Positions 9,814 to 17,889 of a DNA stretch of 64,000 nt are shown piece by piece. Below the pieces are notes generated by a model that worked only from the letters and a program-made list of their open reading frames with translations, was not told where the DNA came from and ran no database searches. The translations under genes and the position numbers were made by a program. Position 1 is the first letter of the stretch. Every line of letters begins with the position of its first letter. This DNA is from Asticcacaulis solisilvae (GTDB lineage: Bacteria > Pseudomonadota > Alphaproteobacteria > Caulobacterales > Caulobacteraceae), in the NCBI RefSeq assembly GCF_017875235.1, contig NZ_JAGGMI010000007.1:213301-277300 (forward strand), given 5' to 3'.

Positions 9814-10065
9814 ATGGCCGTCCTCAGCTTTATAATATCCATACTCGCGGGACTGGGAGCGGGATGGATTGTTTACTATATAATGGTGGGAGGGCTTCGC
9901 ATGTCGGAAAACGATAATAAAAACAAGATAGTGCAGGAAAACGAGTCCCTGCTCGACCGCTTCGGCGTTGTTTGCTTCCGCGTGGCCAACAGGTTCGTGA
10001 TTTCGACACTGGGTGGCGCGCTCGTGAAACTTGTGCTCGGCAATCCCAAAACCCGCAAAGCCTGA
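9814..10065 (+). CDS. Small predicted membrane protein, unknown
   Basis: An 83-residue open frame with one clear hydrophobic helix (VLSFIISILAGLGAGWIVYYIM, residues about 3-24). A polar charged stretch SENDNKNKIVQENESLLDR follows, then a second weaker hydrophobic part ending in LVKLVLGNPKTRKA. ATG at 9814 follows GGAG at 6 bases; an in-frame ATG at 9796 is the alternative. Base composition is lower in GC than the neighbours. I do not recognise the family. It could be a genuine single-pass inner-membrane protein; the risk that it is spurious is moderate. Confidence 0.5.
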   Translation: MAVLSFIISILAGLGAGWIVYYIMVGGLRMSENDNKNKIVQENESLLDRFGVVCFRVANRFVISTLGGALVKLVLGNPKTRKA

Positions 10066-10142
10066 TTGACCTTGCGCGGACGGCAAGGCTCGCTCTATAG
10101 CAGACGCCTTACGTTTCCCAATGGATGCAGGTCCGCGCCAAA

Positions 10143-11114
10143 ATGGCTGTTTTCACTCCCGTTTCGCTGGATGATGCCAGAGCCTACCTGCGTGACTATG
10201 ACATCGGCGAACTGATCCACCTCGAAGGCATCGAGGAAGGCGTCTCCAACACAAATTTCAAGGTCGAAACGACGACGGGCCTCTACGCCCTGACTCTGTT
10301 CGAAGCCGCGACGCCGTGGGACGACCTGCCGTGGTTCATGGACTATACCCTCTATCTCGACCGCAAAGGCTATCCGGCGCCGGGGCCTGCGCTCAAGCGT
10401 GATGGCCAGCCCCTGGGCGAGATCAACGGCAAGCCGTGCGCCCTGATCAAGTGGCTGCCGGGCCGTTGGCCGCGCAATCCGGATGTGCGCCACGCCGCGT
10501 CGGCGGGCCAGTATCTGGCCATGCTGCACGTGATGGGCGGCGATTTCCCGCAAATCCGTGAAAACAGCATGGGGCCGCAAGCCTGGCCGGGCCTGATCGA
10601 GCGGTGTGTGCCGAAGGCCGAGGCCTCACCACGCGCCCAGGACGTTCTGGAGGATTTCCGCAAGGAGCTTGACTGGCTTGCCCGGCAATGGCCGACCCAG
10701 CTACCTAAGGGCGCCATCCACGCCGACTATTTCACCGACAATGTGCTGATGAGCGACGATGGCGAAGTCACGGGCGTCATCGACTACTACTATGCCTGCA
10801 CGGATTTCTACGCCTATGACCTGGCGGTGTCGCTCAATGCCTGGGGTTTTACGCCGGGCGGGCAGCCTTTGCCGGAGATGATCCGCGCCTTTGCCGGGGC
10901 CTATCACGCCGTGCGGCCACTGTCCGAAGCCGAGATTGCTGCCTTGCCGTTGTTCGCGCGCGGCTCGGCGGTGCGTTTTACCCTGACGCGGCTCTATGAC
11001 CTGCTCAACCACGATCCGTCATGGGTGGTGAAGCCCAAGGATCCGGAAGCCTTTTATCGCCGGCTGGATTATCACCGCGCGATCAAGGGCGGCCACGATT
11101 ACTTCAAAGCGTAA
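10143..11114 (+). CDS. thrB: Homoserine kinase, APH-fold type
   Basis: Phosphorylates homoserine in threonine synthesis, feeding ThrC at 14981-16363. The 323 residues follow the choline-kinase/APH fold used by alphaproteobacterial and pseudomonad ThrB, not the GHMP type. Seen: N-terminal GIEEGVSNTNFKVET (nucleotide loop), catalytic GAIHADYFTDNVLM (the HxDxxxxN signature), and the metal-binding VIDYYYACTDFYAYDLA. The second ATG, 6 codons into the open frame, gives the usual start MAVFTPVS and has an AGG upstream. Its end overlaps the convergent Sel1 gene by 16 bases. Confidence 0.93.
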   Translation: MAVFTPVSLDDARAYLRDYDIGELIHLEGIEEGVSNTNFKVETTTGLYALTLFEAATPWDDLPWFMDYTLYLDRKGYPAPGPALKRDGQPLGEINGKPCALIKWLPGRWPRNPDVRHAASAGQYLAMLHVMGGDFPQIRENSMGPQAWPGLIERCVPKAEASPRAQDVLEDFRKELDWLARQWPTQLPKGAIHADYFTDNVLMSDDGEVTGVIDYYYACTDFYAYDLAVSLNAWGFTPGGQPLPEMIRAFAGAYHAVRPLSEAEIAALPLFARGSAVRFTLTRLYDLLNHDPSWVVKPKDPEAFYRRLDYHRAIKGGHDYFKA

Positions 11115-12391
11115 GCCGGCGGGTCGTAGCGGCCGTGCCAGACGCGCACGGCGCTGGCATTGTCCTGCTTTTGCGCGTCGCTGAGCTTGCCCTGCAGCTT
11201 CCTCTGAAGCGCCACATGATCGGCCGCATCGGTATCACCGCGATTGTCCAGGCCTAGTTGCAGCCAGTAGTCGGCCTGGGCGTGTTCGCCTCGGGCGGCC
11301 AGGACCTTAGCCAGGTCCACCTGATAGGCCGAGACCGCCCGGGCGTTGTCGTCGCCGGTCAGGCGATGGCCGTTGTTGTTGGCGGCGCGCGTCAGCCAGT
11401 CGAGCCCTGCGCCTGTATCCTGCGTCGTGCCATGCCCGTTGAGCAGCGCCTTGCCGACCGCCGCCTGTGCCTCGACATCGCCTGAGGCGGCGGCGCGGAT
11501 GTACCACTGAAACGCCTGCGCGGCCGTATTGACGGCGCCCAGCCGGTCATCGGCATAGAGTCTGGCCAGCTGTACCTGCGCATCGCGGTCACCGGCTTCG
11601 GCGCGGGCGCGAACGCTGCCGGCGGCGCGGGTGTAGTAGATGACGGCCATGCCGCGGCGTTGGTCGCCCAGTTCGCCGGACTCGTAATGCCGGGCCGTGA
11701 TCAGCTGATGATAGTATTCGCCATCGTCAGCCACGGCCTGGAACCATTTTTCGGCGCTGGCCATGTCGGGCCTGACGCCTTCGCCGGTGAGATAGCGGTA
11801 GGCGACGGCTTCGGCGGCGCGGGCGTCACCGTCTTCGGCGGCCTTCAGGTCTTCCAGGTAGGCCACGCGCCATTCGGCGATGTCGGCGCCGTAACCGGCC
11901 TTGTTGAGCGCGGCGATTTCGGCCTCCAGCCGGGTATCTTCGCCATTGGCGTCCCTGACGCGCAAGGCCCAGCGCAGGCGCTCGACGCCGGCGGCCGGCG
12001 GCGCGTAGGCCTGGGGGGTGTCGCAGCAGGTGTTCAGTTCATAGATGGCATTGCCGCTGCCCATTAATGCCGCTTGCTGCAGCAGGCTCATGCCACCGTT
12101 CCAGTCGGCTGCGACGCCCAGTTCACCATCTCTCTTGATCATGCCCAGCACATAGGTCGCCTCGGCATCACCATGCGCCATCGCCTTCCTCAACCACGGC
12201 ATGGCGGCCTTGTCTTCGCGGCCGTAGAGCCAGGCGCCGAGTTCGGAAGTCGCGGCGTCATCGCCGGCATTGGCGCGGCTGACCAGATCTTCCGGCGCGC
12301 TTTCGGCCAGGGCCGGGCAAGCCGTCAACCACAGCCCGGCAAGCGCGGCCGCGCATATCGATCCTGTGATATTGTGCAACGTAAAGCCCAC
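11099..12391 (-). CDS. Exported Sel1-repeat protein
   Basis: A 430-residue protein made largely of Sel1-like (TPR-type) repeats, for example DAEATYVLGMIKRDGELGVAADWNGGMSLLQQAA, EKWFQAVADDGEYYHQLITARHYESGELG and AQVQLARLYADDRLGAVNTAAQAFQWYIRAAASGDVEAQAAVGKALLNGHG. The N-terminus is a signal peptide, with LTAC at residues 22-25 as a possible lipobox or ALA-ES as a signal peptidase I site. Such proteins are scaffolds in the periplasm or at the membrane. Nothing shows its partners. Convergent with thrB. Confidence 0.85.
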   Translation of the reverse strand: MGFTLHNITGSICAAALAGLWLTACPALAESAPEDLVSRANAGDDAATSELGAWLYGREDKAAMPWLRKAMAHGDAEATYVLGMIKRDGELGVAADWNGGMSLLQQAALMGSGNAIYELNTCCDTPQAYAPPAAGVERLRWALRVRDANGEDTRLEAEIAALNKAGYGADIAEWRVAYLEDLKAAEDGDARAAEAVAYRYLTGEGVRPDMASAEKWFQAVADDGEYYHQLITARHYESGELGDQRRGMAVIYYTRAAGSVRARAEAGDRDAQVQLARLYADDRLGAVNTAAQAFQWYIRAAASGDVEAQAAVGKALLNGHGTTQDTGAGLDWLTRAANNNGHRLTGDDNARAVSAYQVDLAKVLAARGEHAQADYWLQLGLDNRGDTDAADHVALQRKLQGKLSDAQKQDNASAVRVWHGRYDPPAYALK

Positions 12392-12535
12392 CCTCGCCGT
12401 TAACCATTGGAAACGGGCATGGATGGAAGGCAGAGTCCAGATAGTGAGATGCGCTTATGCGTCTTTTAGGCAACGCTGTTGCGTTTGCAACTTTCCCGGC
12501 TTGACCGGCTATCGCGGATGGTAAATAAGGCCCGC

Positions 12536-12658
12536 ATGTTTACGAAAGCCAGCTATACCCAGATGAGCAAGCCGACCGTCTCGCAAGAGAACGGCGTTGA
12601 TGCACGCCTGCTGCGCCAGACCCCCGATTACAATCCGGGCTGTATCCGAAAACCATAG
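12536..12658 (+). CDS. Candidate 40-residue leader peptide before rtcB
   Basis: A short frame beginning MFTKASYTQMSKPTVSQENG and ending in GCIRKP, with AAGG 6 bases before its ATG. It is followed 28 bases later by a perfect intrinsic terminator and then rtcB. I know no homologue. It could be a leader peptide, a separate small protein or chance; the position before a strong terminator is the main reason to list it. The rest of the gap 12392-12756 shows no other gene. Confidence 0.35.
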   Translation: MFTKASYTQMSKPTVSQENGVDARLLRQTPDYNPGCIRKP

Positions 12659-12686
12659 GACCCTTAGCGTCCGATGTTTCGCATCC

Positions 12687-12718
12687 AGCCCTTTCGACCC
12701 GGTCGAAAGGGCTTTTTT
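12687..12718 (+). terminator. Strong intrinsic terminator upstream of rtcB
   Basis: Perfect 12-base stem AGCCCTTTCGAC / GTCGAAAGGGCT with a CCG loop, followed by a run of T. It lies between the short frame at 12536 and the rtcB ribosome site, so transcription from upstream should stop here unless attenuated. Confidence 0.85.
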
Positions 12719-12756
12719 GATTTCATTTCGAAAACGAGCAGAAAAGGAGAAAACAC

Positions 12757-13983
12757 ATGCAAGTTTTCCAAGGCGCCCGTGGGGGCTTGATCAAGGCGTG
12801 GATCGACGGTGTGGCCGTCGAGGATCAGGCGCGCAAGCAGCTCGACAATATCGCCGCCATGCCCTTCATCCATAAGCACGTGGCCATCATGCCCGACGTT
12901 CACTGGGGCATGGGCGCGACCATAGGTTCTGTCATCCCGACCAAAGGCGCGATCATCCCGGCGGCGGTCGGCGTCGACCTCGGCTGCGGCATGATGGCGG
13001 TGCGGACGACCCTGACCGCGTCTGACCTGCCCGACAATCTGTCGGGTCTGCGGACGGCGATCGAAGCGCGGATCCCGCACGGCCGGACCGACAACGGTGG
13101 TGTCAATGACCGCGGCGCGTGGGGTGAAGCCACTGAGGCGGCCAATGCTGAATTTTCGAAGCTTTCCGGCGAGCTGAAAAAGATCGTCGAGAAGCATCCG
13201 AAGATTTCACAGTCTGCGCAGCGGGCGCAGAACCACCTGGGGACGCTGGGCACCGGCAACCACTTCGTCGAGGTCTGCCTCGATGAAAACGATGCCGTGT
13301 GGATCATGCTGCACTCAGGGTCGCGGGGCATCGGCAACAAGATCGGCTCCTATTTCATCGAGCGCGCCAAGCACGAGATGAAGCGGTGGTTCATCAACCT
13401 GCCGGACGAAGACCTGGCCTACCTGCCGGAAGGCTCTGAGCTGTTCGGCGACTATATGGGCGCGGTGTCGTGGGCCCAGCGGTTCGCGCGGACCAACCGG
13501 GAACTGATGATGACGGCGGCGCTCGAAGCGCTTTCGGTATCCGTGCCGAAGCGGTTTACCTGCGACTGCGAGGCCGTGAACTGCCACCACAATTATGTGG
13601 CGCACGAACGGCACTTCGGTTCGGACGTGCTGGTGACCCGGAAGGGCGCCGTGCGGATCACGCCGGAGACGCTGGGCATCATTCCGGGCTCGATGGGCGC
13701 CAGGTCGTTCATCGTGCGGGGGATCGATGGCCAGCCGATGGCCGAGGCCCTGTGTTCGTGTTCGCACGGCGCGGGCCGGGCCATGTCCCGGGCGGAAGCC
13801 AAGCGCAGGTTCACCCTGGAAGACCACGCGCTTGCCACGGCAGGCGTGGAATGCCGGAAGGACTCCGAGGTGATCGACGAAACGCCGGCGGCGTACAAGG
13901 ACATCGACGCGGTCATGAAAGCCCAGGCCGACCATGTCGAGATCGTCCATACGCTGAAGCAGGTCGTTTGCGTGAAAGGCTAA
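12757..13983 (+). CDS. rtcB: RtcB-type RNA 3'-phosphate ligase
   Basis: GTP- and Mn-dependent ligase joining RNA 2',3'-cyclic phosphate or 3'-phosphate ends to 5'-OH ends (RNA repair or tRNA splicing type). The 408-residue protein has all family signatures: MPDVHWGMGATIG, GVDLGCGM, GTLGTGNHFVEV, LHSGSRGIG, NCHHNY, IIPGSMG and CSHGAGRAMSRAEAK (guanylated histidine in SHGAGR). Length is typical for bacterial RtcB. AGGAG precedes the ATG at 8 bases. No RtcA, RtcR or archease gene is adjacent, so the usual sigma-54 control is not evident here. Confidence 0.96.
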   Translation: MQVFQGARGGLIKAWIDGVAVEDQARKQLDNIAAMPFIHKHVAIMPDVHWGMGATIGSVIPTKGAIIPAAVGVDLGCGMMAVRTTLTASDLPDNLSGLRTAIEARIPHGRTDNGGVNDRGAWGEATEAANAEFSKLSGELKKIVEKHPKISQSAQRAQNHLGTLGTGNHFVEVCLDENDAVWIMLHSGSRGIGNKIGSYFIERAKHEMKRWFINLPDEDLAYLPEGSELFGDYMGAVSWAQRFARTNRELMMTAALEALSVSVPKRFTCDCEAVNCHHNYVAHERHFGSDVLVTRKGAVRITPETLGIIPGSMGARSFIVRGIDGQPMAEALCSCSHGAGRAMSRAEAKRRFTLEDHALATAGVECRKDSEVIDETPAAYKDIDAVMKAQADHVEIVHTLKQVVCVKG

Positions 13984-13986
13984 TAG

Positions 13987-14033
13987 AAAGAGGTGGCATA
14001 GATGCCAGGTGGCATAGATGCCGCCTCTTTTTT
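13987..14033 (+). terminator. rtcB terminator built on a tandem 16-base duplication
   Basis: AGGTGGCATAGATGCC occurs twice in tandem (13991-14006 and 14007-14022). Outer arms AAAGAGGTGGCAT and ATGCCGCCTCTTT form a 13-base stem with one wobble pair, followed by T residues. Confidence 0.75.
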
Positions 14034-14061
14034 GCCGTCTGGAACCGGCTATAGTCCGGCC

Positions 14062-15000
14062 ATGCTGTCACGCCGTCACGCACTTCTGGGGCTGTCCGGT
14101 CTTTTCCTGCCGCAGGGGACGCAGGCAAAGGACGCGCTGCGCATTCCGATCCAGTTCAATGGGGCCGGTCTGCCGCATCTCGCGGTATCGTTCGGTGACA
14201 AGGGGCCTTATCGCTTTGTCATCGACACTGGATCGCCGGTCAATGGTATCAATGTCAAGCTGGCGCCCGAACTGGGGCTTATGGCCAGGACCAAGATCCG
14301 CGTCGTGGGTGTCGGTGGCGTCGAGATCAGTCCCGTCTATGTCATCCGCGATATCGGGATCGAAGACACCTATTTCTACAAGGAAATGCTTTTTGTCGGC
14401 CTGCGCAGGCCGCCTTTTGCCGACGCAAAAGGCATGCTGGGCGCGGGCTTCGTGACCGGCTGGCCGACGGAGTTCGATTTCGAAGCGGCCGAACTCCGCA
14501 TCCACGAAAATGGCAGGCCGGATTTCAGCGCCTATCACATGTTGCCGTCGCAGCGTCTGCCGCAAGATTCGAATGACGACCACAAGGTGCTGGTTGAAGT
14601 TACGCTCGATGGTATGCCGCTGAAGCTGTTCGTGGATACTGGCGCCAGTGCCGAAATCAGCCTGAACAGCGATTGCGTTACACGGCTGAAGCTATGGGAT
14701 CGTTATCCGGTCATCGCCACGGGACACACGCTCGATGTCAGCAGCGTCCGCGTGCCCCGCCGCACGGTCAAGGTCCCCAACCTTAAGCTGGGAGCGTACA
14801 CCATAGAAGCAACGCCCGTCAGCCTGGGTCAGCCAAGGACGGGGCCATTGCGCGGTGAACGGTCCGACGGTGTCATCGGCATGCGCACATTGCGGCGTTT
14901 CGGCATCTGCTTCGACGACGACCGGGGCTTTGGCTTGAAGACGCGCGATGGCGGCAGGACCTTGCCCTATTTATGGACGTTTAAGCCGAAAAGCCCTTGA
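14062..15000 (+). CDS. Exported retropepsin-like aspartyl protease
   Basis: A 312-residue protein with two retropepsin-type active-site motifs: FVIDTGSPVNGINVKL near residue 55 and LFVDTGASAEISLN near 195, each followed by a beta-rich half. This two-DTG layout matches the aspartyl_protease_2 group of bacterial proteins. The N-terminus MLSRRHALLGLSGLFLPQGTQA has twin arginines and a hydrophobic stretch, so Tat or Sec export is likely. The start at 14062 gives that signal; an upstream in-frame ATG lies within the rtcB terminator. Its stop overlaps the convergent thrC by 20 bases. Substrate unknown. Confidence 0.82.
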   Translation: MLSRRHALLGLSGLFLPQGTQAKDALRIPIQFNGAGLPHLAVSFGDKGPYRFVIDTGSPVNGINVKLAPELGLMARTKIRVVGVGGVEISPVYVIRDIGIEDTYFYKEMLFVGLRRPPFADAKGMLGAGFVTGWPTEFDFEAAELRIHENGRPDFSAYHMLPSQRLPQDSNDDHKVLVEVTLDGMPLKLFVDTGASAEISLNSDCVTRLKLWDRYPVIATGHTLDVSSVRVPRRTVKVPNLKLGAYTIEATPVSLGQPRTGPLRGERSDGVIGMRTLRRFGICFDDDRGFGLKTRDGGRTLPYLWTFKPKSP

Positions 15001-16363
15001 CCAGATCGAGGGCGGCGGCCTCGTCCATCTTCAGTTCGGTGATGCGCTCGGGCAGGCCGTGCAGTGCCTGGATGGCTTCGGGTACTTCTGGTGCGAAGCC
15101 GAGCGCCCTTTGCACGAAGTCCGGGAACTTGGCGGCGTGGGCGGTTGACAGGAATATCTGCGGCTTGCCGGGTTCGCGACGTTCGAGCGCAGCGCCCAGG
15201 GCGACGGCGGTGTGAGGGCAAATTACCTTGCCATAGGCCTTATAGGCGTGGGCGATGGTCTCGGCGGTCTTGTCTTCGCTGATTGTCGAAGCGGTAACCT
15301 CGGCCTTCAGCGCCGATTGCAGCTCGGGCGACAGGGTGACCGCGCCGGTCGTGGCAAAGGTGTCGAACAAGGCCTTGGTCGTGGCGGCGCTGCGGCCGGA
15401 GGCTTCATAGACCAGGCGTTCGAAGTTCGACGGCGCCTGCACGTCCATGCTGACCGAGGCGGACTCGACGGCCTGGCGGCGAACATAGCGGCCGTCATTG
15501 ATCGCCTGGTTGAGCGCGTCGTTCTGGTTCACGGCGGCGTGCAGGTGGCCGACATTGCCGCCGATGCAGCGCGCGACCCAGCCGGCGAAGGCGTCGCCGA
15601 AATTGCCGGTCGGCACGACGAATTCCGGCTTATCGGCGCCCGAAGCGGCGGCTGCTGCGAGATAGTAGGGCACCTGGCCCAGCAGGCGGCCCCAGTTGAT
15701 CGAGTTGACCGAGCTGATCAGGCCGCGTTCTTTCAAGGCCGCGTTGCCGAGCAGGGTCTTGACGATCTTCTGGCAGTCGTCGAAGTCGCCTTCGATACCG
15801 ACATTGAGCACATTGTCGGCCTCGACCGTCGTCATTTGCAAACGCTGGACCGGCGAGACGCGACCGAGCGGATGGAAGACGACAAGGCGGACGCGATCGG
15901 CACCGGCAAAGGCGCGCACCGCGGCGGCGCCTGTGTCGCCGGAGGTAGCAGTAACCAGGGTGAGGGTCTCATTGCGTTCGCGCAGGGCCCCGCTGGTCAG
16001 CTCGGCCATCATCTGCATGGCCATGTCCTTGAAGGCCAGGGTCGGGCCGTGCCACAGCTCAAGCATCCACAGATTGTCATCCAGTTGTGTCAGTGGCACC
16101 TGGCCGTCGGCGCGCAGGAAGGCGTTGGTCGTGGCGGTGACGGCGGCCTTGGCGGCTTCCGCGCCCACCGTATCGGCCTGGAAATCGTCGAGCAGGGTCT
16201 GGGTCAGCTTGCTGTAGTCGCGCGCCAGATCCGACCATTCGGAAGCGTTGCGTACCGGATAGCTGTCCGGCAGGTACAGGCCGCCATCGGGCGACAGGCC
16301 GTCGAGCAGGGCATCGGCGAAGGTCTTCGAACCCGTAAATCCGCGCGTGCCTATATAGTTCAT
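14981..16363 (-). CDS. thrC: Threonine synthase
   Basis: PLP enzyme that converts phosphohomoserine to threonine. The 460-residue protein begins MNYIGTRGFTGSKTFADALLDGLSPDGGLYLPD, the standard N-terminus, and has the PLP lysine in GPTLAFKDMAMQ and the loop VTATSGDTGAAAVRAF. Further markers are SVNSINWGRLLGQVPYY and VPTGNFGDAFAGW. Length fits the long (type 2, E. coli-related) class. With thrB at 10143 the last two threonine steps are both in this window, but they are not in one operon. Confidence 0.95.
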   Translation of the reverse strand: MNYIGTRGFTGSKTFADALLDGLSPDGGLYLPDSYPVRNASEWSDLARDYSKLTQTLLDDFQADTVGAEAAKAAVTATTNAFLRADGQVPLTQLDDNLWMLELWHGPTLAFKDMAMQMMAELTSGALRERNETLTLVTATSGDTGAAAVRAFAGADRVRLVVFHPLGRVSPVQRLQMTTVEADNVLNVGIEGDFDDCQKIVKTLLGNAALKERGLISSVNSINWGRLLGQVPYYLAAAAASGADKPEFVVPTGNFGDAFAGWVARCIGGNVGHLHAAVNQNDALNQAINDGRYVRRQAVESASVSMDVQAPSNFERLVYEASGRSAATTKALFDTFATTGAVTLSPELQSALKAEVTASTISEDKTAETIAHAYKAYGKVICPHTAVALGAALERREPGKPQIFLSTAHAAKFPDFVQRALGFAPEVPEAIQALHGLPERITELKMDEAAALDLVKGFSA

Positions 16364-16479
16364 TTTGTTACCAGTTCCGCTGAAAACCTAAGGCCTTGCG
16401 AAGGCTGCGCCATGTCAGTACAAGCGCGCCAGCACGGCGCCGCCCGTAACATTTTCAATCCGCTTAGAAAAGGCGAAAC

Positions 16480-17643
16480 ATGGCCGGTCAGACGAATATG
16501 AGCACGCCTGTGCCTCTGCCGGATGTTTTGCTGAACGCGCAACGGATCGTCATCAAGGTCGGGTCGGCCCTGGTGGTCGATAAGCCGTCGGGCGGTCCCA
16601 ACGGGGCATGGATGGCCGGTCTGGCGCGCGATATCGCAACGCTGGCGGCGACGGGCAAGAGCATCGTCCTCGTCTCTTCGGGCGCGGTCGCGCTCGGCCG
16701 CCGCTATCTGGGCGTCACGCGCGCCAAGCTGAAGCTCGACGAAAAGCAGGCCTGCGCCGCAGCCGGACAACCCCTGCTGATGAGCGCCTGGGACGAGGCG
16801 TTTCGCGCTGTCGGCTTAAAGACCGCCCAGGTCCTGCTGACCCGCGAGGATACCGAAAAGCGCAAGCGCTGGCTCAATGCCCGCGCCACGGTCGAGACCC
16901 TGTTCGACCTGAAATGCGTACCGATCGTCAATGAAAACGACACGGTGGTCACCGAGGAAATCCGCTATGGCGACAATGACCGTCTGGCGGCGCGGACGGC
17001 GCAGCTGGTCAAGGCCGAGGCCCTGATCCTGCTGTCGGACATAGATGGTCTGTATACGGACGATCCGCGCCGCAATCCCGACGCGCAGCACATCGCCCTC
17101 GTCGAAAAGCTCGATGCGCGCATCGAGGCCATGGCCGGCGGCGCCAATGCGCAGGCCGGGGTCGGCACCGGCGGCATGGCGACCAAGATCGCGGCCGCCA
17201 AGATCGCCGGCTCTGCGGGCTGCGCGACCCTGATTGCCTTCGGCGCTGTGGTGCAGCCGCTGTCGTCGTTGAGCGGTCCCATGGGCGCGCGCTTTACCCT
17301 GTTCAAGCCGCAGGCGTCTTTGAGCGCGGCCTACAAGGCCTGGATCGCCGGGACGGTGGTGCCGGCCGGCAAGCTGATGCTCGATGAGGGGGCGGTGCGG
17401 GCGCTGCATAATGGCAAGTCGCTGCTGCCCTCGGGGATTGTCGAGGTCACGGGCAGCTTCGACAAGGGCGACACGGTATCGATCGTTTCGTGTGCTGGCC
17501 AGGAAGTCGCCCGCGGTATTGTCAGCTACAATGCCGAGGATATCCGCGCTATTCGCGGCCGGGGCAGCAAGGACATCGAGGCTATCCTGGGCTATACGTC
17601 AGGCGATGAAGTCATCCATCGCGACGACATGGCGATGATTTAA
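16480..17643 (+). CDS. proB: Glutamate 5-kinase
   Basis: First step of proline synthesis: phosphorylates glutamate. The 387-residue protein has an amino-acid kinase domain (about 20-270), with [48 protein letters not shown] and [17 protein letters not shown]-terminal PUA domain follows (about 290-387: [29 protein letters not shown]). AAAGGCGA precedes the ATG. Next plus-strand gene is proA, separated by a REP-like repeat, so the two are probably cotranscribed or share regulation. Confidence 0.95.
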   Translation: MAGQTNMSTPVPLPDVLLNAQRIVIKVGSALVVDKPSGGPNGAWMAGLARDIATLAATGKSIVLVSSGAVALGRRYLGVTRAKLKLDEKQACAAAGQPLLMSAWDEAFRAVGLKTAQVLLTREDTEKRKRWLNARATVETLFDLKCVPIVNENDTVVTEEIRYGDNDRLAARTAQLVKAEALILLSDIDGLYTDDPRRNPDAQHIALVEKLDARIEAMAGGANAQAGVGTGGMATKIAAAKIAGSAGCATLIAFGAVVQPLSSLSGPMGARFTLFKPQASLSAAYKAWIAGTVVPAGKLMLDEGAVRALHNGKSLLPSGIVEVTGSFDKGDTVSIVSCAGQEVARGIVSYNAEDIRAIRGRGSKDIEAILGYTSGDEVIHRDDMAMI

Positions 17644-17645
17644 TT

Positions 17646-17776
17646 CCTTCTCCCCGTTTCACGGGGAGAAGGTGGTCCGAAGGACCGGATGAGGGGCAGA
17701 AACTGTTTCCGGGCGTGCTGTTTCTGCTGCAATGCCCCTCACCCTATCCCTCTCCCCGCAAGCAGGGAGAGGGGAC
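17646..17776. repeat. REP-like repeat between proB and proA, family C
   Basis: Two facing units: TTCTCCCCGTTTCACGGGGA then GGTGGTCCGAAGGACC, and a mirror unit ending in CTCTCCCCGCAAGCAGGGAG. Outer GATGAGGGGCA and TGCCCCTCACC arms can pair. Other family C copies: 8391, 22452, 44197 and 48941. Confidence 0.75.
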
Positions 17777-17889
17777 TAGGGACGCCAAACTCCGCCAGAT
17801 TCCCGCCAAACTGCGCTGATTTCCGATGAAACGGTCGTCTTTTGCGACGGTTGCGCTATATAGCCTTCGACTGACAAAGGATTGCCAAG

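Noticed and set aside
9735..9917. 60-codon frame overlapping the small membrane protein gene
   Set aside because: Lacks a ribosome site and any hydrophobic or conserved feature; the other frame at 9814 is better supported.
12597..12875. 92-codon plus-strand frame running into rtcB
   Set aside because: Overlaps the terminator and the rtcB start in another frame; no ribosome site.
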